Source of the DNA: Bacteroidales bacterium
GTDB lineage: Bacteria; Bacteroidota; Bacteroidia; Bacteroidales; UBA7332
DNA: 64,000 nt
Assembly (NCBI GenBank): GCA_028687995.1
Contig: JAQTZA010000001.1
Location: 310,001 to 374,000 of the forward strand
Direction of reading: 5' to 3'
Below, piece by piece: positions 53,657-62,570 of the stretch (position 1 is its first letter; each line of letters starts with the position of its first letter). The notes below the pieces were generated by a model. That model did no database searches. It was not told the origin of the DNA and worked only from the letters and a program-made list of their open reading frames with translations. The position numbers and the translations under genes were made by a program.

Positions 53657-54322
53657 ATGAGACACTTAGAACAAGAATTAACAGCCCTTCGCCAAGATGT
53701 TATCGACATGTGGAGATTGGTGATTTCGCAAGTAGGCAAATCTGGTGAAGCCATTCTCTCTTTCGACAAAGATTTGGCCATGCAAGTATCGATGCGCGAA
53801 AAGAAAGTGGATGCATACGAGCTCAAAATTGATAATTTCTGCGAAAATATAATTGCACTTCACCAACCAGTGGCGATTGATTTACGATTTGTATTGGCAG
53901 TTCTTAAAATCAATGCGAATCTAGAAAGAATCGGTGATTTTGCGAATAGTATTGCTCGCCTTTTGATTACTCATCCATCCATCAGCCTTGATGCTGATTT
54001 GATTACACAAGCCAATTTGAGAGAAATGGTAGAAGAGGTAAAAAAGATGCTGGTTCACGGGCTTGAAGCCTTTGAAAATGAAAAAACGAGTATAGCAGCA
54101 TCCATTTTTAGCGAAGATTCGGTGGTTGATGAATTAAATGACAGAGCAGCACATGTTTTTGCAAAATACATCGAAGCAAATCCTGACCGGGCATACGAAT
54201 GTCTTCACCTGATAAGTGTATTCCGAAAACTAGAGCGTTTGGGTGACCATTGCAGTAACATTGCCGAAGAGATTTTCTTCTACCTGGATGCCAAGATATT
54301 AAAGCATTCACCTAAAATTTAA
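53657..54322 (+). CDS. phoU: Phosphate signalling protein PhoU
   Basis: A 221 aa all-helical protein with the two PhoU metal-binding repeats: KKVDAYELKIDNFCENIIAL with VAIDLRFVLAVLKINANLERIGDFANS, and the second half ending SVFRKLERLGDHCSNIAEEIFFY. It links PstB activity with PhoR kinase and shuts off the Pho response. Last gene of the pstCAB-phoU operon, followed by a terminator. Confidence 0.95.
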   Translation: MRHLEQELTALRQDVIDMWRLVISQVGKSGEAILSFDKDLAMQVSMREKKVDAYELKIDNFCENIIALHQPVAIDLRFVLAVLKINANLERIGDFANSIARLLITHPSISLDADLITQANLREMVEEVKKMLVHGLEAFENEKTSIAASIFSEDSVVDELNDRAAHVFAKYIEANPDRAYECLHLISVFRKLERLGDHCSNIAEEIFFYLDAKILKHSPKI

Positions 54323-54340
54323 AGACTTATAATAAAATGC

Positions 54341-54384
54341 AATGCGCCAATAATCTTGATTACCTGATTTTTGGCGCATTTTTC
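54341..54384 (+). terminator. Intrinsic terminator of pstCAB-phoU
   Basis: Perfect 10-bp stem AATGCGCCAA/TTGGCGCATT and TTTT tail. Confidence 0.8.
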
Positions 54385-54485
54385 GTATAATAGAAACCCA
54401 TAATTGATGTCAATCACGCTCGAAAAGATTGCCTTTTTTATACCAAAAAAAGAGAAAACAGGCAAATTCTTTCGATTCGAATCGT

Positions 54486-54494
54486 TAACTTTGC
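54486..54494 (+). promoter_or_regulatory. -7 box (TAACTTTGC) for pyrE
   Basis: Exact TAnnTTTGY match, 28 bases before the pyrE ATG and after the phoU terminator. Confidence 0.6.
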
Positions 54495-54522
54495 ATCATT
54501 ATACCAAAACAGAAATACCAAG

Positions 54523-55161
54523 ATGAAAAAATTAGAAAATTTAGTTGCTGAAAAATTATTGAAAATCAAAGCTGTAAAATTACAACCATCAAATCCATTC
54601 ATTTGGGCTTCTGGTTGGAATTCGCCCATATATTGCGACAACCGCAAAACCCTCTCATATCCTGAAATTCGTGGCTTAATAAAACTTGAAATTTCTCGAA
54701 TTATTCTTGAAAATTTCGGCAAAGTGGATGCCATCGCTGGTGTTGCTACCGGAGCCATTGCTCAAGGTGCATTGGTTGCTGAAGAATTAGGATTGCCCTT
54801 TGTCTATATTCGTTCAAGTCCGAAAGATCACGGATTGGAAAACTTGATTGAGGGTGATTTGAAACCCAAACAAAAAGTGGTGGTTATCGAAGATCTTATC
54901 TCTACTGGAGGCAGCAGTCTGAAGGCTGTAGAAGCTATCAGAAAAGATGGATGCGAAGTACTTGGCATGGTGGCTATTTTCACGTATGGATTTAAAGTTG
55001 CAGAAGACAAATTTAAAGAAGCCAATGTACCTTTAATTACACTTTGCAACTACAATGCAGTATTGGAAGAGGCTGTAAAAACAAATTACATACAAGAAAC
55101 AGACCTCGACACGCTCAAAAAATGGCGCAAAGATCCTGCAAAATGGAATCCTGCGAAATAG
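54523..55161 (+). CDS. pyrE: Orotate phosphoribosyltransferase
   Basis: Makes OMP from orotate and PRPP in pyrimidine synthesis. The 212 aa protein has the PRPP-binding motif VVVIEDLISTGGSSLKAV, the orotate-contact FIWASGWNSPIYCDNR and the mobile loop IRSSPKDHGLEN. Length and motifs are those of the PyrE of Bacteroidota. Confidence 0.96.
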   Translation: MKKLENLVAEKLLKIKAVKLQPSNPFIWASGWNSPIYCDNRKTLSYPEIRGLIKLEISRIILENFGKVDAIAGVATGAIAQGALVAEELGLPFVYIRSSPKDHGLENLIEGDLKPKQKVVVIEDLISTGGSSLKAVEAIRKDGCEVLGMVAIFTYGFKVAEDKFKEANVPLITLCNYNAVLEEAVKTNYIQETDLDTLKKWRKDPAKWNPAK

Positions 55162-55255
55162 TACCGAAAGAGTAAAACTTATATCAAAATAAAGATTGTG
55201 AATGCTGTTTTCTGAGGGAAACGGCATTTCGATTTCATACACTAAAAACAAACAT

Positions 55256-55666
55256 ATGTCAAAATTTGAAAGTGAAATAAAAACAATTGGCACTAATATT
55301 ACAACTGTTTATGCCAAATTATCGGACCTTTCTAATCTAGAAAAAGTAAAAGATAAAATCCCTCAAGACAAGTTGAAAGACATCGAATTTGATTCAGATT
55401 CGTTTCGTTTCTCAGTAGATCCTGTAGGAAAAATTGGCTTGCGAATTATAGAAAAGGAGGAACCGAAAACAATTAAATTCAAATCGGAATTAGCACCAAT
55501 CGATTTCTTTGTTTGGATTCAGTTAAAAGAGAGTGCTGAAAACGAAACAAAAGCAAAACTAACGTTAGAAGCTGATTTAAACCCTTTTATCAAGGGAATG
55601 GTATCAAAACCGTTGCAAGAAGCAATAGACAAACTGGCTAATTTAATAGCTGGTTTTCCATATTAA
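55256..55666 (+). CDS. SRPBCC-fold (START-like) protein
   Basis: A 136 aa protein. The ATG at 55256 (MSKFESEIKTI) is preferred; the track start at 55202 adds 18 unlikely residues. The sequence fits a SRPBCC ligand-binding fold: VYAKLSDLSNLEKVKDKIP at the start, FRFSVDPVGKIGLRIIEKEEP in the middle and a final long helix VSKPLQEAIDKLANLIAG. Ligand unknown. It follows pyrE by about 95 bases and is probably in the same transcript. Confidence 0.8.
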   Translation: MSKFESEIKTIGTNITTVYAKLSDLSNLEKVKDKIPQDKLKDIEFDSDSFRFSVDPVGKIGLRIIEKEEPKTIKFKSELAPIDFFVWIQLKESAENETKAKLTLEADLNPFIKGMVSKPLQEAIDKLANLIAGFPY

Positions 55667-55760
55667 TTTTTTAAGACACAAAAACAAAGAGTAAAGACAA
55701 AAGAATAAAGACAAGCTGAGCAGTCTTAAATCTTAAATCTTGGCTCTAAAATCCAATAAA

Positions 55761-57101
55761 ATGGCACAAAAACTCTGGGATAAAAACACGCAAACTGATC
55801 AAGGAATTGAAAAGTTTACCGTTGGAAAAGACCGTGAAATGGATCTCTATCTAGCAAAATACGACGTGTTGGGCTCTATGGCTCACACGACTATGCTCGA
55901 AAGCATCGGACTTCTGGAAGCCAAAGAATTAAAGCTCATCCAAGCTGAACTGAAAAATATCTACCAATCGGCAGACAGAGGTGATTTTGTCATTGAAGAA
56001 GGAGTGGAAGATGTACATTCACAAGTAGAATTGCTTCTGACCCGAAAATTAGGCGATATCGGTAAAAAAATACACAGTGGTCGTTCGCGTAACGATCAAG
56101 TTTTGCTTGATTTGAAACTCTTTACTCGTGCTCAAATTGCAGAAATTGTGTCATTGTGCAATCAGCTTTTCGAAACGTTGATTCTACAAAGCGAAAAAAA
56201 CAAAAGCGTGCTGATGCCGGGCTACACTCACCTACAAGTGGCGATGCCTTCCTCTTTCGGTTTGTGGTTTGGAGCCTATGCCGAAAGTTTGGCAGATGAT
56301 ATGCAATTGATGCTTTCTGCCTATCGGATATGCAATCGCAATCCACTCGGTTCTGCCGCTGGTTATGGCTCATCATTCCCATTAAACAGGCAAATGACGA
56401 CAGATTTGTTGGGTTTCGACTCCATGAATTACAACGTGATTTATGCACAAATGGGGCGTGGTAAAATGGAGCGAACCGTTTCCTATGCTTTAGCGGGAAT
56501 TGCAGCAACTTTATCGAAATTGGCATACGATGCCTGCCTTTTTAACAGCCAGAACTTCAATTTCATAAAACTTCCGTCAGAATATACCACTGGTTCGAGC
56601 ATTATGCCGCATAAAAAGAATCCAGATGTATTCGAACTGACTCGTGCAAAATGCAACAAAATCCAGGCGTTACCTCAACAAATTACACTGATTAGCAATA
56701 ATCTACCTTCTGGTTATTTCCGCGATTTACAAATAATCAAGGAGATTTTCTTGCCAGCATTCGACGAATTAAAGGATTGTTTGACGGTGGTCAATCGGAT
56801 GATAAAAGGAATGAAAGTAAACGAAGAGATATTGACAGACGACCGTTACAACCTCATTTTCAGCGTAGAAGAGGTAAATCGATTGACTCTTGCCGGCGTT
56901 CCATTCCGCGACGCATACAAACAAGTAGGATTGGCAATTGAAGCAGGCACATTTACGCCTGACAAAACGGTTTTGCACACACACGAAGGAAGCGTTGGCA
57001 ATTTATGCAACAATGAGATTTCGGCATTGATGCAAAAAGTGATGGATGATTTTGATTTTGAAAAAGTAGAAGCTGCAGAAAAAGAATTGCTGCAAAGCTA
57101 A
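55761..57101 (+). CDS. argH: Argininosuccinate lyase
   Basis: Last step of arginine synthesis: argininosuccinate to arginine and fumarate. Fumarase/lyase superfamily motif SSIMPHKKNPDVFELTRAK is present (the catalytic Ser in the flexible GSSIMPHKKNP loop), as are HSGRSRNDQVLLD and PGYTHLQVAMP. Start is the ATG at 55761 (MAQKLWDKN, 446 aa); the track start at 55740 is a TTG inside an AT-rich microrepeat. Confidence 0.96.
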   Translation: MAQKLWDKNTQTDQGIEKFTVGKDREMDLYLAKYDVLGSMAHTTMLESIGLLEAKELKLIQAELKNIYQSADRGDFVIEEGVEDVHSQVELLLTRKLGDIGKKIHSGRSRNDQVLLDLKLFTRAQIAEIVSLCNQLFETLILQSEKNKSVLMPGYTHLQVAMPSSFGLWFGAYAESLADDMQLMLSAYRICNRNPLGSAAGYGSSFPLNRQMTTDLLGFDSMNYNVIYAQMGRGKMERTVSYALAGIAATLSKLAYDACLFNSQNFNFIKLPSEYTTGSSIMPHKKNPDVFELTRAKCNKIQALPQQITLISNNLPSGYFRDLQIIKEIFLPAFDELKDCLTVVNRMIKGMKVNEEILTDDRYNLIFSVEEVNRLTLAGVPFRDAYKQVGLAIEAGTFTPDKTVLHTHEGSVGNLCNNEISALMQKVMDDFDFEKVEAAEKELLQS

Positions 57102-57165
57102 GCACGAATCACAGTCATTACACTTGTTGTAAGGGAAATACACACCAATATTAATCTACAATCTT

Positions 57166-58188
57166 ATGGCATACAAAGCAAATCCACATCGCTATTCAAG
57201 CGGGATGAAATACCGCACTTGCGGAAATTCAGGCATCAAACTTCCGATTATTTCGTTAGGGTTTTGGCATAACTTTGGCAGTGTAGATAATTTTGAAACG
57301 GCTACCGATATGGTGAAGTTTGCATTCGACAATGGAATTACTCATTTCGATTTGGCAAACAACTACGGCCCTATTCCGGGTAGTGCCGAAACCAATTTTG
57401 GACGAATATTCAAAAAAGATTTTGTTGCTCATCGAGATGAAATGATTATCACCACCAAAGCAGGACATTTGATGTGGGATGGATTATACGGGGATGGAGG
57501 TTCGCGTAAATACCTAATGAGCAGCCTCGATCAAAGCCTCAACCGGATGCAACTCGATTATGTTGACATTTTTTATTCGCATCGATTCGATCCTTTCACT
57601 CCTATTGAAGAGACCTTACAAGCATTAGTCGATATCGTAAAACAAGGAAAAGCGCTCTATATTGGCATTTCAAAATATCCAGCAAAAGAGACAATTTTTG
57701 CTTACAAATTCCTGAAAGAACAAAATGTACCATGTCTTATTCATCAAGATCGATACAGTATGTTTGCCAGAGACATTGAGGAGAAAATTCTCCCAATTGC
57801 AGGAGAGCATGGCGTAGGCTTTGTGGCATTTTCTCCACTGGCGCAAGGATTGCTCACTAATCGCTATTTGCACGGCATACCAGCAGGCTCACGCGCTGCA
57901 CGCCCCGAAGGATTCCTACAAGCCGATCAGGTGACTCAATACAAAATCGAAAAAGCGATGAAGTTGAATGAATTGGCAGAAAATCGAGGACAAACATTAG
58001 CAGAAATGGCTTTGGCCTGGGCGCTTAGAGATCAACGGATGACCAGCTTGATTATTGGAGCCAGCTCAGTAGCTCAATTGGCCGATAACCTGAAAGCAAT
58101 CGAGAATCTGGACTTTAGTGAAGATGAATTGAAACAAATTGACAATATTCTTCGACGAAAGGAAGTTACATATAATGGAAACCAATAG
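57166..58188 (+). CDS. Aldo/keto reductase (YghZ/L-glyceraldehyde 3-phosphate reductase-like)
   Basis: A 340 aa NADPH-dependent oxidoreductase. The catalytic tetrad is visible: Asp and Tyr in HFDLANNYGP, Lys in IITTKAGH and His in DIFYSHRFD. The N-terminal YRTCGNSGIKLPIISLG and the LANNYGPIPGSAE stretch are those of E. coli YghZ, which reduces L-glyceraldehyde 3-phosphate and methylglyoxal. The natural substrate here is likely a small aldehyde. The next gene starts 12 bases on. Confidence 0.92.
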   Translation: MAYKANPHRYSSGMKYRTCGNSGIKLPIISLGFWHNFGSVDNFETATDMVKFAFDNGITHFDLANNYGPIPGSAETNFGRIFKKDFVAHRDEMIITTKAGHLMWDGLYGDGGSRKYLMSSLDQSLNRMQLDYVDIFYSHRFDPFTPIEETLQALVDIVKQGKALYIGISKYPAKETIFAYKFLKEQNVPCLIHQDRYSMFARDIEEKILPIAGEHGVGFVAFSPLAQGLLTNRYLHGIPAGSRAARPEGFLQADQVTQYKIEKAMKLNELAENRGQTLAEMALAWALRDQRMTSLIIGASSVAQLADNLKAIENLDFSEDELKQIDNILRRKEVTYNGNQ

Positions 58189-58200
58189 AAAACAATTCGA

Positions 58201-58653
58201 TTGAAACAAAAACTACTCATATTACTATTTTTTATGGGATTAGGGTTTTCATGTGATACCGAATACTTTAGTCCGATACCTGATGCACGAGTGGTTATCA
58301 ATCTAGATTTGAGTACAACTGATATTGGGTTAGTTCCACTTAATAGTTCCAAATCATTTACCACTAGAAGAACTGTTTCGGAACAAATTGGATATGGTGG
58401 CGTATTGGTATTTCACGGTACAGAAAACGGATTGGATAAGTTCTATGCTTTTGATTTGGCTTGTCCGAATGAAGCAAAATCGACGATAAGGGTTTTTGTC
58501 GAAGACCAACTATTTGCTCGATGCCCTGTTTGTAAATCGAAGTTTGAGATTTATTCTGGCTTCGGCAATCCGGTAGAGGGTCCTGCAAAATATCCGCTGA
58601 AACGCTACAATGGTATCTCTTCCAATGGTGTCAAAATAACAATTTACAACTGA
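58201..58653 (+). CDS. Small lipoprotein with a Rieske-like fold lacking standard ligands
   Basis: A 150 aa lipoprotein (lipobox GFSC, Cys18) starting at TTG, the only start that keeps the signal. The end of the protein resembles a Rieske domain (ACPNEAKSTIRV ... ARCPVCKSKFEI ... GNPVEGPAKYPLKRY), but where Rieske proteins have CxH and CxxH, it has C-P-N and CPVC, so no His ligand is seen; it may bind zinc or nothing. Similar proteins are known in Bacteroidota. It is probably co-transcribed with the aldo/keto reductase. Confidence 0.72.
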   Translation: MKQKLLILLFFMGLGFSCDTEYFSPIPDARVVINLDLSTTDIGLVPLNSSKSFTTRRTVSEQIGYGGVLVFHGTENGLDKFYAFDLACPNEAKSTIRVFVEDQLFARCPVCKSKFEIYSGFGNPVEGPAKYPLKRYNGISSNGVKITIYN

Positions 58654-58698
58654 AAGCCGATTAATAGTGGTTTTTTTGGATATTTCTTGCACTAAAAC

Positions 58699-58730
58699 TT
58701 TGTAAAAAAGAAAAACAATTCTATCTTTGC
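58699..58730 (+). promoter_or_regulatory. Promoter of the tRNA-Gly/tRNA-Leu unit
   Basis: TTTG (58699) and TATCTTTGC (58722) with a 19-base spacer, an excellent fit to the Bacteroidota consensus, 11 bases before the tRNA-Gly. Confidence 0.85.
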
Positions 58731-58740
58731 AACCGCAAAT

Positions 58741-58816
58741 GCGAAAGTAGCTCAGTTGGTAGAGCATGACCTTGCCAAGGTCAGGGTCGCGGGTTCGAGT
58801 CCCGTCTTTCGCTCCA
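58741..58816 (+). tRNA. tRNA-Gly (anticodon GCC)
   Basis: A 76-base tRNA with encoded CCA. Acceptor GCGAAAG/CTTTCGC is perfect; anticodon loop TTGCCAA gives GCC; T arm CGGGTTCGAGTCCCG. Five bases before tRNA-Leu. Confidence 0.97.
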
Positions 58817-58821
58817 GGTCT

Positions 58822-58904
58822 GCCCGGATGGTGAAATGGTAGACACGAAGGACTTAAAATCCTTTGGCTTCGCGGCTGTGGGGGTTCAAGTCCCCCTCCG
58901 GGTA
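58822..58904 (+). tRNA. tRNA-Leu (anticodon TAA)
   Basis: A class II tRNA with long variable arm (TGGCTTCGCGGCTG). Anticodon loop CTTAAAA gives TAA. Acceptor GCCCGGA/TCCGGGT with a G-T pair at the end. CCA is not fully encoded. Confidence 0.96.
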
Positions 58905-58918
58905 CAAAAAACTAGAGT

Positions 58919-58955
58919 AAGCCTCTAAAATCATTAGATTTTAGAGGCTTTGTTA
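58919..58955 (+). terminator. Intrinsic terminator of the tRNA unit
   Basis: Stem GCCTCTAAAATC/GATTTTAGAGGC with T-rich tail (TTTGTTATTTT). Confidence 0.82.
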
Positions 58956-59041
58956 TTTTAAGCTAGAATATTCTTCCTATTTTTGTCAAATACCAATATT
59001 CACACCCTTAATCAGTTCATTTTCACAAAAAACATAAGACA

Positions 59042-60268
59042 ATGCAAACCTTTGCACCTTTTGCAAAACCGATGTATGTGATGTTGAAGCCAGTAGGCTC
59101 ACTATGTAACCTCGACTGCCACTACTGCTACTACCTCGAAAAAAGCAACTTATATAGCGAATACAAAAACAAAATAATGACCGAGCAGCTGCTCGAGAAA
59201 TTCGTGGAGGAATATCTAAACTCTCAAACACAGAGAGAAGTAATGTTTACTTGGCATGGTGGCGAAACACTGATGCGCCCCATTTCGTTTTACAAAAAGG
59301 CATTAGAATTCCAGAAAAAATATGCCAATGGTCGACAAATTGATAACAGCCTACAAACAAACGGCACACTGCTAACTGACGAATGGTGTATTTTTCTGAA
59401 AGAGAATAATTTTCTGGTTGGAGTTTCCACCGACGGTGGTCAGGAGTTTCACGATGAGTATCGTCGCGATAAAAGTGGTGCACCGACTTTTCACAAAGTA
59501 ATAAAAGGCATCAATCTACTGAAAAAACATGGTGTGGAATACAATTGCTTAGCAGTTGTCAACGATTTCAATGCTGATTATCCGGTCGATTTTTATAACT
59601 TCTTCAAAAGCATTGATTGTCGATTCATTCAGTTTTCACCAATCGTGGAACGCATCTCTAATCACGCAAGTGGATTGAAACTATCCTTGCCCGAAGAAGA
59701 GGCGGAGTTGAGCGACATGTCTGTATCTCCCACTCAATGGGGAAAATTCTTGTGTGGCATTTTCGATGAATGGATAAAGGAAGACGTTGGTAAATTCTAT
59801 GTGCAGTTTTTTGATTCTACGCTGGCAAACTGGATGGGACAATCTCCAGGTCTATGCACACTTGCCAAACACTGTGGACATGCGGGAGTAATGGAATTCA
59901 ATGGTGACGTATATTCCTGCGACCACTATGTTTTTCCAGAATACAAACTTGGAAATCTTAATACGAGTACACTGACATCGATGATGTATTCGGAGAAACA
60001 ATTGAAATTTGGCACCGATAAATACGATAAACTGCCGACACAATGCAAAAACTGCGATGTGCTATTTGCTTGTCATGGCGAATGCCCGAAAAACAGATTC
60101 TTAACAACTGCAGACGGAGAACCAGGTCTAAACTACCTTTGCAAAGGGTGGAAAATGTTTTATCACCACGTGACTCCTTACATGGATTTTATGAAAAAAG
60201 AGCTTCTAAACGAACGACCACCTGCGAATGTGATGGAATGGGCGAGAGAGAGACGAAAAAAGAAGTAG
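59042..60268 (+). CDS. Anaerobic sulfatase-maturating radical SAM enzyme
   Basis: Converts Cys or Ser in sulfatases to formylglycine. The 408 aa protein has the radical-SAM cluster motif CNLDCHYCYYLEK, the FTWHGGETLMRP block, and a SPASM C-terminus with two more clusters (CGHAGVMEFNGDVYSCDHYVF, CKNCDVLFACHGECPKNRF, YLCKGW). No sulfatase is encoded next to it in the window, so it must serve in trans. Confidence 0.93.
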   Translation: MQTFAPFAKPMYVMLKPVGSLCNLDCHYCYYLEKSNLYSEYKNKIMTEQLLEKFVEEYLNSQTQREVMFTWHGGETLMRPISFYKKALEFQKKYANGRQIDNSLQTNGTLLTDEWCIFLKENNFLVGVSTDGGQEFHDEYRRDKSGAPTFHKVIKGINLLKKHGVEYNCLAVVNDFNADYPVDFYNFFKSIDCRFIQFSPIVERISNHASGLKLSLPEEEAELSDMSVSPTQWGKFLCGIFDEWIKEDVGKFYVQFFDSTLANWMGQSPGLCTLAKHCGHAGVMEFNGDVYSCDHYVFPEYKLGNLNTSTLTSMMYSEKQLKFGTDKYDKLPTQCKNCDVLFACHGECPKNRFLTTADGEPGLNYLCKGWKMFYHHVTPYMDFMKKELLNERPPANVMEWARERRKKK

Positions 60269-60290
60269 AATTTTTAAATTTCTAGATTAA

Positions 60291-60330
60291 AAAAGCGGCA
60301 AGATTCATAAAATCTTGCCGCTTCTAGTTT
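60291..60330 (+). terminator. Intrinsic terminator of the sulfatase maturase gene
   Basis: Perfect 13-bp stem AAGCGGCAAGATT/AATCTTGCCGCTT, tail TCTAGTTTT. Confidence 0.75.
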
Positions 60331-60553
60331 TAATTCTGATTATCTTCACAAGAAAAACTCTCAACGATTCAATCGATAACTCAAGCGTTTATTTCTTCTA
60401 CCATTTTCTATGATCTTATTTGTCAATCATTGAAATTGCAACCTAAGAAAATCAACTCCACTATTTACACAATTCATTTCTCAAGTTTGAAAATTGACAT
60501 AATCTTATATTTCATAATGAAGAATATCCAAAATCATTCCAAAAGGTTGAATA

Positions 60554-60584
60554 ATTGGTCAATAATAGGAACATTTTGACCAAT
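60554..60584. promoter_or_regulatory. Operator-like palindrome ATTGGTCAA-N13-TTGACCAAT
   Basis: Two perfect 9-base half-sites, centre-to-centre 22 bases (two helical turns); extra TTACCAAT half-sites at 60590 and 60631 bracket the -7 box at 60621. Confidence 0.55.
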
Positions 60585-60620
60585 CTGATTTACCAATCAA
60601 TTTATTAGGATTAACTTATA

Positions 60621-60629
60621 TAAATTTGT
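60621..60629 (+). promoter_or_regulatory. -7 box (TAAATTTGT) for uxaE
   Basis: TAnnTTTGY match placed between operator half-sites, 123 bases before the uxaE ATG. Confidence 0.45.
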
Positions 60630-60751
60630 TTTACCAATTTCAATTACACCCTCGCAGAAGCATTTCTTTAATATATCAAACGCTCCTTCAAAATAAAATT
60701 CAGCGTGTAAGATTTGAAACGAATAATGTTAACCTTTTAAATAAACAGACT

Positions 60752-62011
60752 ATGAAAATAGGAAAATTATCTTTTGGAATCGGTGACCGTTTTGGCCACC
60801 AAGCTGTAGCACAACTAAAAGCAATCGCAAAAGCCAAACAAGCTGGTGTTGATGTTACTCCCGTTTGGAATAAATCGAACCGTGAGCATTCTATCATACA
60901 CACAACTCCAGCAGACACATGGAATGCGGTGAATGATGCGGTAAAAGAATTCGGATGGAATGACCCATTTTTCGTGGATGCCGACCACATCAATATTTCA
61001 AATGTTGATAAATTTATCGATAGTTCCAACTTCTTCACCATTGACGTCGCTGATTTTATTGGAAAAAGTGCTGATGAAAGCGATGTAGCTGCAACTGTAG
61101 CGCGCAATTTAAAGTATTGCGGCAAAGAAATTTTGTTGAGCGCAGATCATAAAGTACTTGTGACCGAAGCGGATATACAATCTATTGCAAAGAAATATCT
61201 TTTCGCTATTCAAGAGGCAGGAAGAATCTATCGTCACATTGAAAAGGCAAAAGGGGCTGACAATTTTGTCACTGAAGTATCGATGGACGAAGTAAATTCT
61301 CCGCAAACACCAGTTGAGATGCTTTTCATCTTAAGCATGTTGGCACACGAGGGAATTCCAGCACAAACCATTGCTCCAAGATTTTCAGGACGTTTCAACA
61401 AGGGTGTTGATTACGTAGGCGATGTGGTGGCATTCGAATCCGAATTTGAATTTTTGCTTTTAGTAATAGAATTTGCGGTGCAGGAATTTGGACTACCTTC
61501 AAATCTTAAATTGAGCGTACACTCTGGAAGTGATAAATTCTCGATTTACCCTGCCATTCAGCGTATGCTCAAAAAATACAACAAAGGAATTCACGTAAAA
61601 ACAGCTGGAACCAACTGGCTCGAAGAGGTTATTGGCTTGGCGTTGGCTGGTGATGCTCCTTTAAAGTTAGCCAAAACCATCTACACAGAAGCATTGGCAA
61701 GAATGGATGAATTATGCAAACCTTACGCCGAAGTGATTAACATTAAAGCAGATGAATTGCCAACTGCAGAGGTAGTGAATGGTTGGAGCTGTGAGCAATT
61801 TGTGAATGCACTGCGACACATCCCAAATCACCCTGAATACAATCCAAATCTTCGTCAATTAATACACGTTGGATATAAAATTGCGGTGGAACACAGCGAA
61901 GAATATTACGCAACTTTGGAAGCATATCCAGAAATTATCGGCGAACAAGTTACCACTAATTTGTTTGATCGACATATTCTGAGATTATTTGATTGCAAGC
62001 CAATAGTGTAA
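60752..62011 (+). CDS. uxaE: Tagaturonate epimerase family protein
   Basis: A 419 aa cytoplasmic protein of the UxaE group, which interconverts D-tagaturonate and D-fructuronate in galacturonate (pectin) use. I use the ATG at 60752 (MKIGKLSFGIGDRFGHQA); the 42 extra residues in the track ORF are leader. TIM-barrel-like strands carry FFVDADHINI, LSADHKVLV, IAPRFSGRFNKGVDYVGD and LSVHSGSDKFSIYP, with His/Asp residues fit for metal. The family name is from motif memory. Single gene with a terminator and an operator-like promoter. Confidence 0.82.
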   Translation: MKIGKLSFGIGDRFGHQAVAQLKAIAKAKQAGVDVTPVWNKSNREHSIIHTTPADTWNAVNDAVKEFGWNDPFFVDADHINISNVDKFIDSSNFFTIDVADFIGKSADESDVAATVARNLKYCGKEILLSADHKVLVTEADIQSIAKKYLFAIQEAGRIYRHIEKAKGADNFVTEVSMDEVNSPQTPVEMLFILSMLAHEGIPAQTIAPRFSGRFNKGVDYVGDVVAFESEFEFLLLVIEFAVQEFGLPSNLKLSVHSGSDKFSIYPAIQRMLKKYNKGIHVKTAGTNWLEEVIGLALAGDAPLKLAKTIYTEALARMDELCKPYAEVINIKADELPTAEVVNGWSCEQFVNALRHIPNHPEYNPNLRQLIHVGYKIAVEHSEEYYATLEAYPEIIGEQVTTNLFDRHILRLFDCKPIV

Positions 62012-62570
62012 TCACGAACTTAAGAAACTCAATATTAGCCTGACAGAATTTTAAAAATCTGTCAGGCTTTTTTTAAGATTTAAATTACATAAAAGAGTTA
62101 TCATCGTAACTATAAAAGCACAATCGTTCTAACGTTCATTCTATCAGTTAATTTATTCTACATATTATCATTTTAAATTTTTACTCTCCACTTAATATCT
62201 GCTCGCATACGTTCGCAAACAAATAAATGGTAATATTTTAGTCCATTAAAATCCAGATTTCAAGTAAGCTTAGATTCAATCTTTATAGCTAATTCAAAAA
62301 CTCAAGTTTGAACTCAAAGAACCTTTTCTTTATCCCCTTTCACTTCTTATAATTATTTAATATTAGCAAAATTACCTTATTAAGCTTACTGACCAATTTA
62401 TCTACCTTTTGTATCAAAAACTGAAACAGAAAAAAATATTTATCCCATACTTTTGACGTGTCATTGTATGATATACATATATGAATAGCATCTCAAACAC
62501 AAATTATTTTAGTTAACCACAAATCACCACTAAACTTTTAATTTTTAAAACCAATTAATTAAAATTCAAC
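62012..62570. other. Intergenic region before the secreted FN3 protein
   Basis: A 559-base AT-rich gap with the uxaE terminator, one TGACCAAT half-site (62390) like those before uxaE, and a -7-like TACTTTTGA (62448), which would leave a leader of over 100 bases. No gene or RNA seen. Confidence 0.5.
62037..62075 (+). terminator. Intrinsic terminator of uxaE
   Basis: Stem AGCCTGACAGA/TCTGTCAGGCT followed by seven T. Confidence 0.88.

Larger units (their letters stand above)
60269..60751. other. Long regulatory region upstream of uxaE
   Basis: A 483-base AT-rich region. It holds the terminator of the sulfatase maturase gene, an ATTGGTCAA/TTGACCAAT inverted repeat with two further half-sites, a -7 box and a leader of about 120 bases. 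No gene. Confidence 0.6.

Noticed and set aside
60626-60751. 42-residue N-terminal extension of the uxaE ORF
   Set aside because: It begins at the promoter -7 box and has no family similarity; MKIGKLSFGIGDRFGHQ is the natural start.
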